This document shows positions 9,479-20,500 of a DNA stretch of 64,000 bases, piece after piece. The position numbers were made by a program, and so were the translations under genes. The number at the start of each line of letters is the position of its first letter. The first letter of the stretch is position 1. This DNA comes from Crambe crambe (taxonomy: Eukaryota > Porifera > Demospongiae > Poecilosclerida > Crambeidae), in the NCBI GenBank assembly GCA_963924555.1, contig OZ004590.1, positions 1 to 64,000 on the forward strand, in the 5' to 3' direction. Under the pieces are notes generated by a model that did no database searches, had not been told where the DNA came from, and saw nothing but the letters and a program-made list of their open reading frames with translations.

Positions 9479-11895
9479 GAATGGGTAGAAAACAGTCAGG
9501 AGGGATAACCTGAGAAGCATGGGGGATAACCTCTGAATAAAATCCCCCCAGGACATTTAACCTTGCCCCCATGAGCACTACAGATCCCCCAGGGGGTGTA
9601 CATTTGCCCTTCGGGCCGATTTTGACCTCTAACCTCAACCTAACCTAACCTGAACCTAACCTGAAGAAACCTGAATGGGTGGAAAACAGTCAGGAGGGAT
9701 AACCTGAGAAGCATGAGGGATAATTTAGTGGTAATCCAGATGAAAATGCCCCCAGGACAGCTAACCCTGCCCTCATGTACCATAGAGATCCCCTAGGGGG
9801 TGTACATATGCCCTTAGGGCCGATTTGGACCTCTAACCTCAACCTAACCTCAACCTAACCTAACCTGAAGAAACCTGAAGAAACCTGAAGAAACCTGAAT
9901 GGGTGGAAAACAGTCAGGAGGGATAACCTGAGAAGCATGAGGGATAATTTCGTGGTAATCCAGATGAAATTGCCCCCAGGACAGCTAACCCTGCCCTCAT
10001 GTACCATAGAGATCCCCTAGGGGGTGTACATATGCCCTTAGGGCCGATTTGGACCTCTAACCTCAACCTAACCTCAACCTAACCTAACCTGAAGAAACCT
10101 GAAGAAACCTGAAGAAACCTGAATGGGTGGAAAACAGTCAGGAGGGATAACCTGAGAAGCATGAGGGATAATTTCGTGGTAATCCAGATGAAATTGCCCC
10201 CAGGACAGCTAACCCTGCCCCCATGTGCCATAGAGATCCCCTAGGGGGTGTACATATGCCCTTAGGGCCGATTTGGACCTCTAACCTCAACCTAACCTCA
10301 ACCTAACCTAACCTGAAGAAACCTGAAGAAACCTGAATGGGTGGAAAACAGTCAGGAGGGATAACCTGAGAAGCATGAGGGATAATTTCGTGGTAATCCA
10401 GATGAAATTGCCCCCAGGACAGCTAACCCTGCCCCCATGTGCCATAGAGATCCCCTAGGGGGTGTACATATGCCCTTAGGGCCGATTTGGACCTCTAACC
10501 TCAACCTAACCTCAACCTAACCTAACCTGAAGAAACCTGAAGAAACCTGAAGAAACCTGAATGGGTGGAAAACAGTCAGGAGGGATAACCTGAGAAGCAT
10601 GAGGGATAACCTCGTGGTAGTCCGGATGAAAATCCCCCCAGGACAGCTAACCCTGCCCTCATGTGCCATAGAGATCCCCTAGGGGGTGTACATATGCCCT
10701 TCAGGCCGATTTGGACCTCTAACCTCAACCTAACCTCAACCTAACCTAACCTGAAGAAACCTGAAGAAACCTGAAGAAACCTGAATGGGTGGAAAACAGT
10801 CAGGAGGGATAACCCGAGAGGCATGGGGGATAACCTCGTGGTAGTCCGGATGAAAATGCCCCCAGGACAGCTAACCCTGCCCTCATGTACAATAGAGATC
10901 CCCTAGGGGGTGTACATATGCCCTTAGGGCCGATTTGGACCTCTAACCTCAACCTAACCTCAACCTAACCTAACCTGAAGAAACCTGAAGAAACCTGAAG
11001 AAACCTGAATGGGTGGAAAACAGTCAGGAGGGATAACCTGAGAAGCATGAGGGATAATTTCGTGGTAATCCAGATGAAATTGCCCCCAGGACAGCTAACC
11101 CTGCCCCCATGTGCCATAGAGATCCCCTAGGGGGTGTACATATGCCCTTAGGGCCGATTTGGACCTCTAACCTCAACCTAACCTCAACCTAACCTAACCT
11201 GAAGAAACCTGAAGAAACCTGAAGAAACCTGAATGGGTGGAAAACAGTCAGGAGGGATAACCTGAGAAGCATGAGGGATAACTTCGTGGTAGTCCGGATG
11301 AAAATGCCCCCAGGACAGCTAACCCTGCCCTCATGTGCCATAGAGATCCCCTAGGGGGTGTACATATGCCCTTCAGGCCGATTTGGACCTCTAACCTCAA
11401 CCTAACCTCAACCTAACCTAACCTGAAGAAACCTGAAGAAACCTGAAGAAACCTGAATGGGTGGAAAACAGTCAGGAGGGATAACCCGAGAGGCATGGGG
11501 GATAACCTCGTGGTAGTCCGGATGAAAATGCCCCCAGGACAGCTAACCCTGCCCTCATGTACCATAGAGATCCCCTAGGGGGTGTACATATGCCCTTAGG
11601 GCCGATTTGGACCTCTAACCTCAACCTAACCTCAACCTAACCTAACCTGAAGAAACCTGAAGAAACCTGAAGAAACCTGAATGGGTGGAAAACAGTCAGG
11701 AGGGATAACCTGAGAAGCATGAGGGATAATTTCGTGGTAATCCAGATGAAATTGCCCCCAGGACAGCTAACCCTGCCCCCATGTGCCATAGAGATCCCCT
11801 AGGGGGTGTACATATGCCCTTCGGGCCGATTTGGACCTCTAACCTCAACCTAACCTAACCTGAACCTAACCTGAAGAAACCTGAAGAAATCTGAG
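9479..11895. repeat. ~223-bp satellite, about 11 copies
   Basis: Each copy starts with GAATGGGTGGAAAACAGTC, has ATCCCCTAGGGGG in the middle, and ends with a run of CCTAACC/CCTCAACC and GAAGAAACCT words. Starts fall near 9479, 9676, 9898, 10122, 10336, 10559, 10785, 11009, 11230, 11458 and 11678. Pairs of neighbouring copies share variants, hinting at higher-order amplification. Confidence 0.92.
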
Positions 11896-12425
11896 GGCTT
11901 ATCTCCTTAACCTGTAGGTTGAGGTCTTAACCCAGGGGCACCTAATTTAGCCATGTAGGTTTATAACCTCAACCTGTATTAACCCGGGGGCACCTAATTT
12001 AGCCATGTAGGTTTATAACCTCAACCTGTATTAACCCGGGGGCACCTAATTTAGCCATGTAGGTTTATAACCTCAACCTGTATTAACCCGGGGGCACCTA
12101 ATTTAGCCATGTAGGTTTATAACCTCAACCTGTATTAACCCGGGGGCACCTAATTTAGCCATGTAGGTTTATAACCTCAACCTGTATTAACCCGGGGGCA
12201 CCTAATTTAGCCATGTAGGTTTATAACCTCAACCTGTATTAACCCGGGGGCACCTAATTTAGCCATGTAGGTTTATAACCTCAACCTGTATTAACCCGGG
12301 GGCACCTAATTTAGCCATGTAGGTTTATAACCTCAACCTGTATTAACCCGGGGGCACCTAATTTAGCCATGTAGGTTTATAACCTCAACCTGTATTAACC
12401 CGGGGCACCTAATTTAGCCATGTAG
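11896..12425. repeat. 52-bp satellite type 1, about 10 copies
   Basis: Near-identical 52-bp units (GGGCACCTAATTTAGCCATG ... AACCTCAACCTGTATTAACC) spaced exactly 52 bp from 11941. The copy in unit B has about 12 units. Confidence 0.95.
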
Positions 12426-12441
12426 GTTATATACTTTGAAA

Positions 12442-12700
12442 TCTAGCCCTTCCGAGTTGCATCTTGCCCTAATCATCCCTTCCAAGTTGCATCTAGCCCT
12501 AGTCATCCCTTCCGAGTTGCATCTAGCCCTAGTCATCCCTTCCGAGTTGCATCTAGCCCTAGTCATCCCTTCTGAGTTGCATTTAGCCCTAGACATCCCT
12601 TCCAAGTTGCATCTAGCCCTAGACATCCCTTCCAAGTTGAATCTAGCTCTAGTCATCCCTTCCGAGTTGCATCTAGCCCTAGTCATCCCTTCTATGAAAC
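12442..12700. repeat. 30-bp tandem repeat carrying CTAGCCCTAG
   Basis: Eight units of CCTTCCGAGTTGCATCTAGC-type sequence, period 30. Most contain the telomere-like decamer CTAGCCCTAG or its close variant. The 10-codon period creates artificial long frames on both strands. Confidence 0.93.
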
Positions 12701-14490
12701 CATGAAGGATATTCACTGAGACGTGCAAGCCAGGAGGGAAAGGTAAGGTCATAGCTAGGAGGGATGATATATCTGGTCACCAATTGTCCTCTCAGAATCC
12801 ATGGGGGCCACCAATTGTCCTCCTAGAAGTATCTGAAATTTCAAAGTCCCAGAATATCCAGGAAGGATCGAATACGAAACCATGAAGGATATTCACTGAG
12901 ATGTGCAAGCCAGGAGGGAAAGGTAAGGTCATAGCTAGGAGGGATGATATATCTGGCCCATGGGGGATCACCAATTGTCCTCCCAGAATCCATGGGGGTC
13001 ATCAATTGTCCTCTCAGGATCCATGGGGGCCACCAATTGTCCTCCAAGAATCCATGGGGGCCACCAATTGTCCTCCAAGAAGGAGCTGAAATTTCAAAGT
13101 CCCAGAATATCCAGGAAGGATCGAATACGAAACCATGAAGGATATTCACTGAGATATGCAAGCCAGGAGGGAAAGGTAAGGTCATAGCTAGGAGGGATGA
13201 TATATCTGGTCACCAATTGTCCTCTCAGAATCCATGGGGGCCACCAATTGTCCTCCTAGAAGTATCTGAAATTTCAAAGTCCCAGAATATCCAGGAAGGA
13301 TCGAATACGAAACCATGAAGGATATTCACTGAGACGTGCAAGCCAGGAGGGAAAGGTAAGGTCATAGCTAGGAGGGATGATATATCTGGCCCATGGGGGA
13401 TCACCAATTGTCCTCCCAGAATCCATGAGGGTCACCAATTGTCCTCTCAGGATCCATGGGGGCCACCAATTGTCCTCCAAGAATCCATGGGGGCCACCAA
13501 TTGTCCTCCAAGAAGGAGCTGAAATTTCAAAGTCCCAGAATATCCAGGAAGGATCGAATATGAAACCATGAAGGATATTCACTGAGATGTGCAAGCCAGG
13601 AGGGAAAGGTAAGGTCATAGCTAGGAGGGATGATGGGGGTCACCAATTGTCCTCTCAGGATCCATGGGGGCCACCAATTGTCCTCCAAGAATCCATGGGG
13701 GCCACCAATTGTCCTCCAAGAAGGAGCTGAAATTTCAAAGTCCCAGAATATCCAGGAAGGATCGAATACGAAACCATGAAGGATATTCACTGAGATGTGC
13801 AAGCCAGGAGGGAAAGGTAAGGTCATAGCTAGGAGGGATGATATATCTGGCCCATGGGGGGTCACCAATTGTCCTCCCAGAATCCATGGGGGTCACCAAT
13901 TGTCCTCTCAGGATCCATGGGGGCCACCAATTGTCCTCCAAGAATCCATGGGGGCCACCAATTGTCCTCCAAGAAGGAGCTGAAATTTCAAAGTCCCAGA
14001 ATATCCAGGAAGGATCGAATACGAAACCATGAAGGATATTCACTGAGATGTGCAAGCCAGGAGGGAAAGGTAAGGTCATAGCTAGGAGGGATGATATATC
14101 TGGCCCATGGGGGTCACCAATTGTCCTCCCAGAATCCATGGGGGTCACCAATTGTCCTCTCAGGATCCATGGGGGCCACCAATTGTCCTCCAAGAATCCA
14201 TGGGGGCCACCAATTGTCCTCCAAGAAGGAGCTGAAATTTCAAAGTCCCAGAATATCCAGGAAGGATCGAATACGAAACCATGAAGGATATCCACTGAGA
14301 TGTGCAAGGTAAGGTCATAGCTAGGAGGGATGATATATCTGGCCCATGGGGGTCACCAATTGTCCTCTCAGAATCCATGGGGGCCACCAATTGTCCTCCT
14401 AGAAGTATCTGAAATTTCAAGGTCCCAGAATATCCAGGAAGGATCCATGAAGGATATTCACCGAGACGTGCAAGCCGGGAGGGAAAGATA
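12701..14490. repeat. Composite ~170-260-bp array with ~31-bp subrepeats
   Basis: Alternates a constant block (GGAAGGATCGAATACGAAAC ... CAAGCCAGGAGGGAAAGGTA ... ATAGCTAGGAGGGATGATAT) with variable numbers of a ~31-bp CACCAATTGTCCTCCCAGAA / ATCCATGGGGG subrepeat. At least seven blocks. Frames of up to 190 codons here come from the periodicity. Confidence 0.92.
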
Positions 14491-14730
14491 AAAAAGAGAC
14501 GACTCTATTCCGAAGAAGAATACTCAATCCTAAAGAGATATTTCGACTAATCAATCATTCTCACAAAAAACAGTTCTAATGTAATCAATCATTCTCACAA
14601 TTTCTTTATATTTCAAATCAAGTCTCACAATTCAATTATAAAAAATTTTTCCTCTCGATTAGGACTAGAAATTTAGATACTTTTGGCTGGACATCCCTCC
14701 TAGCTATACACTTGCTGGTGGTTGAGGGGT
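14491..14730 (+). pseudogene. Inverted fragment of the SANT-like exon and its 3' flank
   Basis: Reads on the + strand as the start of the KKRRLYSEEE-type motif (about 14491-14548), then the complement of the 3'-flanking AT-rich sequence that follows the - strand pseudo-exon at 16016-16380. Unit A therefore carries the same fragment in both orientations about 1.3 kb apart. Counterparts are at 23317-23560 and, truncated, at 26079-26285. Confidence 0.75.
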
Positions 14731-14939
14731 GGAGTTTGATGTGCTTTGGGAAGGCGTGGCCACAACTTCTTGTGCATTACCATGACTTGAGGGACTTTTG
14801 TAATCTCTATCAGGCCTTTAGGGACTTTGCATGGACTTGAGGGACTTAAGTGTACTTGGTAATACTTCCAAATGTAGGAATAGACTTGAGGGACATCTAC
14901 TGTGCATTACCATGACTTGAGGGACTTCATAAATACTTA
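14731..14939. repeat. GACTTGAGGGACTT repeat segment
   Basis: About 1.5 units of the ~140-bp family that forms a longer array at 31795-32650, preceded by ~45 bp (GTGGAGTTTGATGTGCTTTG...) also present within the pseudo-exon at 16366-16412. Confidence 0.8.
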
Positions 14940-15676
14940 ACTAACCTCATGGATACTTTACCTCAACCCCTGTTAACGAAACAAAACCTCATGGCTATTT
15001 TACCTCTGAAAACCTCAACCCAGGTTAACAAGACATAACCTCATGGCTATTTTACCTCTGGAAACCTCAACCCAGGTTAACGTTGGATAACCTCATGGCT
15101 ATTTTACCTCAACCCAGGTTAACAAGACATAACCTCATGGCTATTTTACCTCTGGAAACCTCAACCCAGGTTAACGTTGGATAACCTCATGGCTATTTTA
15201 CCTCTGGAAACCTCAACCCAGGTTAACAAGACATAACCTCATGGCTATTTTACCTCTGGAAACCTCAACCCAGGTTAACATTGGATAACCTCATGGCTAT
15301 TTTACCTCTGGAAACCTCAACCCAGATTAACAAGACATAACCTCATGGCTATTTTACCTCTGGAAACTTCAACCCAGGTTAACAAGACATAACCTCATGG
15401 CTATTTTACCTCTGGAAACCTCAACCCAGATTAACAAGACATAACCTCATGGCTATTTTACCTCTGGAAACCTCAACCCAGGTTAACGTTGGATAACCTC
15501 ATGGCTATTTTACCTCTGGAAACCTCAACCCAGGTTAACAAGACATAACCTCATGGCTATTTTACCTCTGGAAACCTCAACCCAAGTTAACGATGGATAA
15601 CTTCATGGCTATTTTACCTCTGGAAACCTCAACCCAGGTTAACAAGACATAACCTCATGGCTATTTTACCTCTGGA
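14940..15676. repeat. 52-bp satellite type 2, about 13 copies
   Basis: Period 52 with AACCTCATGGCTATTTTACC ... AACCTCAACCCAGGTTAAC followed by alternating AAGACAT or GTTGGAT. The alternation suggests an older 104-bp dimer. A few units lack CTCTGGAAAC. Confidence 0.93.
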
Positions 15677-16015
15677 TCCTCCAAGAAGGAGCTGAAATTT
15701 CAAAGTCCCAGAATATCCAGGAAGGATCGAATACGAAACCATGAAGGATATTCACTGAGATGTGCAAGCCAGGAGGGAAAGGTAAGGTCATAGCTAGGAG
15801 GGATGATATATCTGGCCCATGGGGGTCACCAATTGTCCTCCCAGAATCCATGGGGGTCACCAATTGTCCTCTCAGAATCCATGGGGGCCACCAATTGTCC
15901 TCCTAGAAGTATCTGAAATTTCAAAGTCCCAGAATATCCAGGAAGGATCCATGAAGGATATTCACCGAGACGTGCAAGCCGGGAGGGAAAGATAAGTGTA
16001 TAGCTAGGAGGGATG
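15677..16015. repeat. Short composite array segment
   Basis: One to two blocks of the composite array described at 12701-14490, joined to the 52-bp type 2 satellite through GGATCCTCCAAGAAGG. Its right end leads into the flank of the pseudogene. Confidence 0.85.
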
Positions 16016-16586
16016 TCCAGCAAAAAGTATCTAAATTTCTAGAGGAAAAATTTGAATTGTGAGACTTGATTAGAAATAGAAAGAAATTGTGAGAATGATT
16101 GATTACATTAGTACTGTTTTTTGTGAGAATGATTGATTACATTTTAAATAAAAAGAACTGTTGGTTTGCTGTCACTTGCTCTGCTTTATCATGTTTTTGA
16201 TCTTGTCCTGTGTCCTTCCCCTCAAACTGCATATCTCTCTGGTACTCTCTAAGGAAATCTGCACACTCAGAAAGTTTTGCCACTTTAGACCTCTCTCCGC
16301 CAATGTCGAAATATCTCTTTAGGATTGAGTATTCTTCTTCGGAATAGAGTCGTCTCTTTTTTGCTGGGGGTGGAGTTTGATGTGCTTTGGGAAGGCGTGG
16401 CCACAACTTCTTGTATCTGAATGGTACAACGTGAGTTGAACTAGTGTGTGTGCAGAATGTAAATGACTTACGTTTCGACAGTCTTTTCAGTGTTGCCGGC
16501 CTGTTGGTAGGTTGACTGGTGGACATCTACTGAGTGTGTCATATGGCTGGCTACGGCGTGCACTTCCCCTTCAGCCTGCGCTACGG
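16016..16586 (-). pseudogene. Truncated copy of the recombinase/SANT-like gene (unit A)
   Basis: On the - strand the end of the exon equivalent to exon 6 of the 28-kb gene (16586-16472; MTHS...STYQQAGN...) is followed by a 55-bp intron with GTAAGT and CAG (16471-16417) and the last exon (16416-16137; PPAKKRRLYSEEE...). The retained intron shows copying at DNA level, not by retrotransposition. Everything upstream of this is replaced by the GACTTGAGGGACTT repeat. A 9-bp in-frame deletion near 16577 separates it from the unit B copy. The last exon is an open frame of ~93 codons, but its C-terminus differs from the parent (ends ...QQFFLFKM). 16016-16136 is AT-rich 3' flank. Confidence 0.8.
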
Positions 16587-16845
16587 ATGCATGGACTTGA
16601 GGGACTTAAGTGTACTTCGTAATACTTCAAAGTGTAGGAATAGACTTGAGGGACATCTACTGTGCATTACCATGACTTGAGGGACTTCCGTAATCTCTAT
16701 CTGGCCTTGAGGGACTTTGAATGTCTTTATCTATACTTGAGGGACTTAAGTGTACTTGGTAATACTTCAAAGTGTAGGAATAGACTTGAGGGACATCTAC
16801 TGTGCATTACCGTGACTTGAGGGACTTCATAAATACTTAACTAAC
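16587..16845. repeat. GACTTGAGGGACTT repeat, about 1.8 units
   Basis: ~140-bp family as at 31795-32650, abutting the truncated pseudogene at GGATGCATGG. Confidence 0.85.
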
Positions 16846-17260
16846 CTCATGGATACTTTACCTCAACCCCTGTTAACGAAACAAAACCTCATGGCTATTT
16901 TACCTCTGGAAACCTCAACCCAGGTTAACGTTGGAAAACCTCATGGCTATTTTACCTCTGGAAACCTCAACCCAGGTTAACAAGACATAACCTCATGGCT
17001 ATTTTACCTCTGGAAACCTCAACCCAGGTTAACAGGACATAACCTCATGGCTATTTTACCTCTGGAAACCTCAACCCAGGTTAACAAGACATAACCTCAT
17101 GGCTATTTTACCTCTGGAAACCTCAACCCAGGTTAACAGGACATAACCTCATGGCTATTTTACCTCTGGAAACCTCAACCCAGGTTAACAATACATAACC
17201 TCATGGCTATTTTACCTCTGGAAACCTCAACCCAGGTTAAAGAAACCTAACCTCATGGAT
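16846..17260. repeat. 52-bp satellite type 2, about 7 copies
   Basis: Same family as 14940-15676; ends in a variant unit (AGAAACCTAACCTCATGGAT) that also ends the arrays at ~25860 and ~32950. Confidence 0.9.
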
Positions 17261-17451
17261 ATTTTACCCCTAAATCGAGATAAGATTTATCCATGAAGTT
17301 GAGGTTGACTTAAGGGTAAAATCCTCCAAGTATATGACCATAAGGGGAAAAAAGACTCAAATTTGCGAATTTGAGGGATAAAACACTCAAGTATATGAAT
17401 ATAAGGGATCATATTATATATATGAGGGATGGTGAGGGATCCTTCTCCATG
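17261..17451. repeat. Tail segment of satellite unit A
   Basis: AT-rich ~190 bp (AAATCGAGATAAGATTTATC ... GGATCCTTCTCCATGC), repeated at 25870-26065 and 32975-33166, each time directly followed by telomeric repeats. Confidence 0.88.
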
Positions 17452-17500
17452 CCCCTAGCCCTAGCCCTAGCCCTAGCCCTAGCCCTAGCCCTAGCCCTAG
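17452..17500. repeat. Interstitial telomeric tract (about 8 units)
   Basis: CCCTAG units between the tail of unit A and the head of unit B, in the polarity of the chromosome end. Confidence 0.92.
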
Positions 17501-20500
17501 CTATGGAGTGGGGGATGCCTGAGGTTTTGCCTCACCTAACCTAGAGAAACCTAGGTTCCCTTAGGGCTAAAAATCGCCCCCATGCCGAGAAACCTTGGCC
17601 CTTGAGGGCAAAATCGATCTCGAAAACTAGGGATTTAAAGAAAACTGAAGAAACCTCAGGTTTAACCTGAGGTTAGGTTTCGAGCCTGAGGGCAAACCTG
17701 ATAAGCATGGGGGCCAGGTTCGGTAGCATGAGGGAAATATCCCTAAAGCTACCTTAACCTTGCCCTCATGAGCACCCGGTTATCCCTCGTGGCAACATAA
17801 CCCGGCCCTTAGGACTAAAAACTGGTCTTATTTTGAGTTGAGGGATGGGTTTTGATGCCACAGGGGTCAGGTTACCAACCTTGGGGGATAAACTACAATT
17901 TTTTTTTGAGCAAGGCCCTCATGGCATCCCTCATGGATAATATCGAGCCCTAATGGCTAAAAAAACGTCCCTTAGGACTAAAAAAATGCCCTCATGGCTA
18001 AATTCGAGGCCCCCATGGTCGTTTTCGACCAATAATCAAACCTGATCAAACCTGATCAAACCTAGGGGGCCCCAAAAATAGCCATGAATGGGTAGAAAAC
18101 AGTCAGGAGGGATAACCTGAGAAGCATGGGGGATAACCTCTGAATAAAATCCCCCCAGGACATTTAACCTTGCCCCCATGAGCACTACAGATCCCCCAGG
18201 GGGTGTACATTTGCCCTTCGGGCCGATTTTGACCTCTAACCTCAACCTAACCTAACCTGAACCTAACCTGAAGAAACCTGAATGGGTGGAAAACAGTCAG
18301 GAGGGATAACCTGAGAAGCATGAGGGATAATTTCGTGGTAATCCGGATGAAAATGCCCCTAGGACAGCTAACCTAGCCCCCATGAGCACTACAGATCCCC
18401 CAGGAGGTGTACATTTGCCCTTCGGGCCGATTTGGACCTCTAACCTCAACCTAACCTAACCTGAACCTAACCTGAAGAAACCTGAATGGGTGGAAAACAG
18501 TCAGGAGGGATAACCTGAGAAGCATGGGGGATAACCTCGGATGAAAATGCCCCCAGGACAGGTAACCCTGCCCCCATGTGCCACAGAGATCCCCTAGGGG
18601 GTGTACATATGCCCTTCGGGCCGATTTGGACCTCTAACCTCAACCTAACCTAACCTGAAGAAACCTGAAGAAACCTGAAGAAACCTGAATGGGTGGAAAA
18701 CAGTCAGAAGGGATAACTTGAGAAGCATGAGGGATAACCTCGTGGTAGTCCGGATGAAAATGCCCCCAGGACAGCTAACCCTGCCCTCATGTACCATAGA
18801 GATCCCCTAGGGGGTGTACATATGCCCTTAGGGCCGATTTGGACCTCTAACCTCAACCTAACCTCAACCTAACCTAACCTGAAGAAACCTGAAGAAACCT
18901 GAAGAAACCTGAATGGGTGGAAAACAGTCAGGAGGGATAACCTGAGAAACATGAGGGATAATTTCGTGGTAATCCAGATGAAATTGCCCCCAGGACAGCT
19001 AACCCTGCCCCCATGTGCCATAGAGATCCCCTAGGGGGTGTACATATGCCCTTAGGGCCGATTTGGACCTCTAACCTCAACCTAACCTCAACCTAACCTA
19101 ACCTGAAGAAACCTGAAGAAACCTGAATGGGTGGAAAACAGTCAGGAGGGATAACCTGAGAAGCATGAGGGATAATTTCGTGGTAATCCAGATGAAATTG
19201 CCCCCAGGACAGCTAACCCTGCCCCCATGTGCCATAGAGATCCCCTAGGGGGTGTACATATGCCCTTAGGGCCGATTTGGACCTCTAACCTCAACCTAAC
19301 CTCAACCTAACCTAACCTGAAGAAACCTGAAGAAACCTGAAGAAACCTGAATGGGTGGAAAACAGTCAGGAGGGATAACCTGAGAAGCATGAGGGATAAC
19401 CTCGTAGTAATCCGGATGAAAATGCCCCCAGGACAGCTAACCCTGCCCTCATGTGCCATAGAGATCCCCTAGGGGGTGTACATATGCCCTTCAGGCCGAT
19501 TTGGACCTCTAACCTCAACCTAACCTCAACCTAACCTAACCTGAAGAAACCTGAAGAAACCTGAAGAAACCTGAATGGGTGGAAAACAGTCAGGAGGGAT
19601 AACCCGAGAGGCATGGGGGATAACCTCGTGGTAGTCCGGATGAAAATGCCCCCAGGACAGCTAACCCTGCCCTCATGTACCATAGAGATCCCCTAGGGGG
19701 TGTACATATGCCCTTAGGGCCGATTTGGACCTCTAACCTCAACCTAACCTCAACCTAACCTAACCTGAAGAAACCTGAAGAAACCTGAAGAAACCTGAAT
19801 GGGTGGAAAACAGTCAGGAGGGATAACCTGAGAAGCATGAGGGATAATTTCGTGGTAATCCAGATGAAATTGCCCCCAGGACAGCTAACCCTGCCCCCAT
19901 GTGCCATAAAGATCCCCTAGGGGGTGTACATATGCCCTTAGGGCCGATTTGGACCTCTAACCTCAACCTAACCTCAACCTAACCTAACCTGAAGAAACCT
20001 GAAGAAACCTGAATGGGTGGAAAACAGTCAGGAGGGATAACCTGAGAAGCATGAGGGATAATTTCGTGGTAATCCAGATGAAATTGCCCCCAGGACAGCT
20101 AACCCTGCCCCCATGTGCCATAGAGATCCCCTAGGGGGTGTACATATGCCCTTAGGGCCGATTTGGACCTCTAACCTCAACCTAACCTCAACCTAACCTA
20201 ACCTGAAGAAACCTGAAGAAACCTGAAGAAACCTGAATGGGTGGAAAACAGTCAGGAGGGATAACCTGAGAAGCATGAGGGATAACCTCGTGGTAGTCCG
20301 GATGAAAATGCCCCCAGGACAGCTAACCCTGCCCTCATGTGCCATAGAGATCCCCTAGGGGGTGTACATATGCCCTTCAGGCCGATTTGGACCTCTAACC
20401 TCAACCTAACCTCAACCTAACCTAACCTGAAGAAACCTGAAGAAACCTGAAGAAACCTGAATGGGTGGAAAACAGTCAGGAGGGATAACCCGAGAGGCAT

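Larger units (their letters stand above)
8894..17451. repeat. Composite satellite unit A (~8.6 kb)
   Basis: This whole block recurs as unit B at 17501-26065, starting at the same sequence (CTATGGAGT...) and ending in the same tail (...GGATCCTTCTCCATGCCCCTAG). Differences are mostly copy number inside the arrays plus point changes and small indels. It holds no intact gene; long frames inside it are periodic translations of tandem repeats. Confidence 0.92.

Noticed and set aside
9640-11890. CCTAACC/CCTCAACC runs as insect-type TTAGG telomeric repeats
   Set aside because: Only two or three units occur together and always as a fixed part of the 223-bp satellite monomer.
12442-12700. 30-bp repeats with regular spacing that superficially resemble a CRISPR array
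   Set aside because: The units are directly adjacent with no unique spacers, and the setting is a eukaryotic subtelomere.
13735-14307. 190-codon frame and many similar frames in the satellite arrays
   Set aside because: They are periodic translations of tandem repeats, occur on both strands at once, and shift with array copy number.
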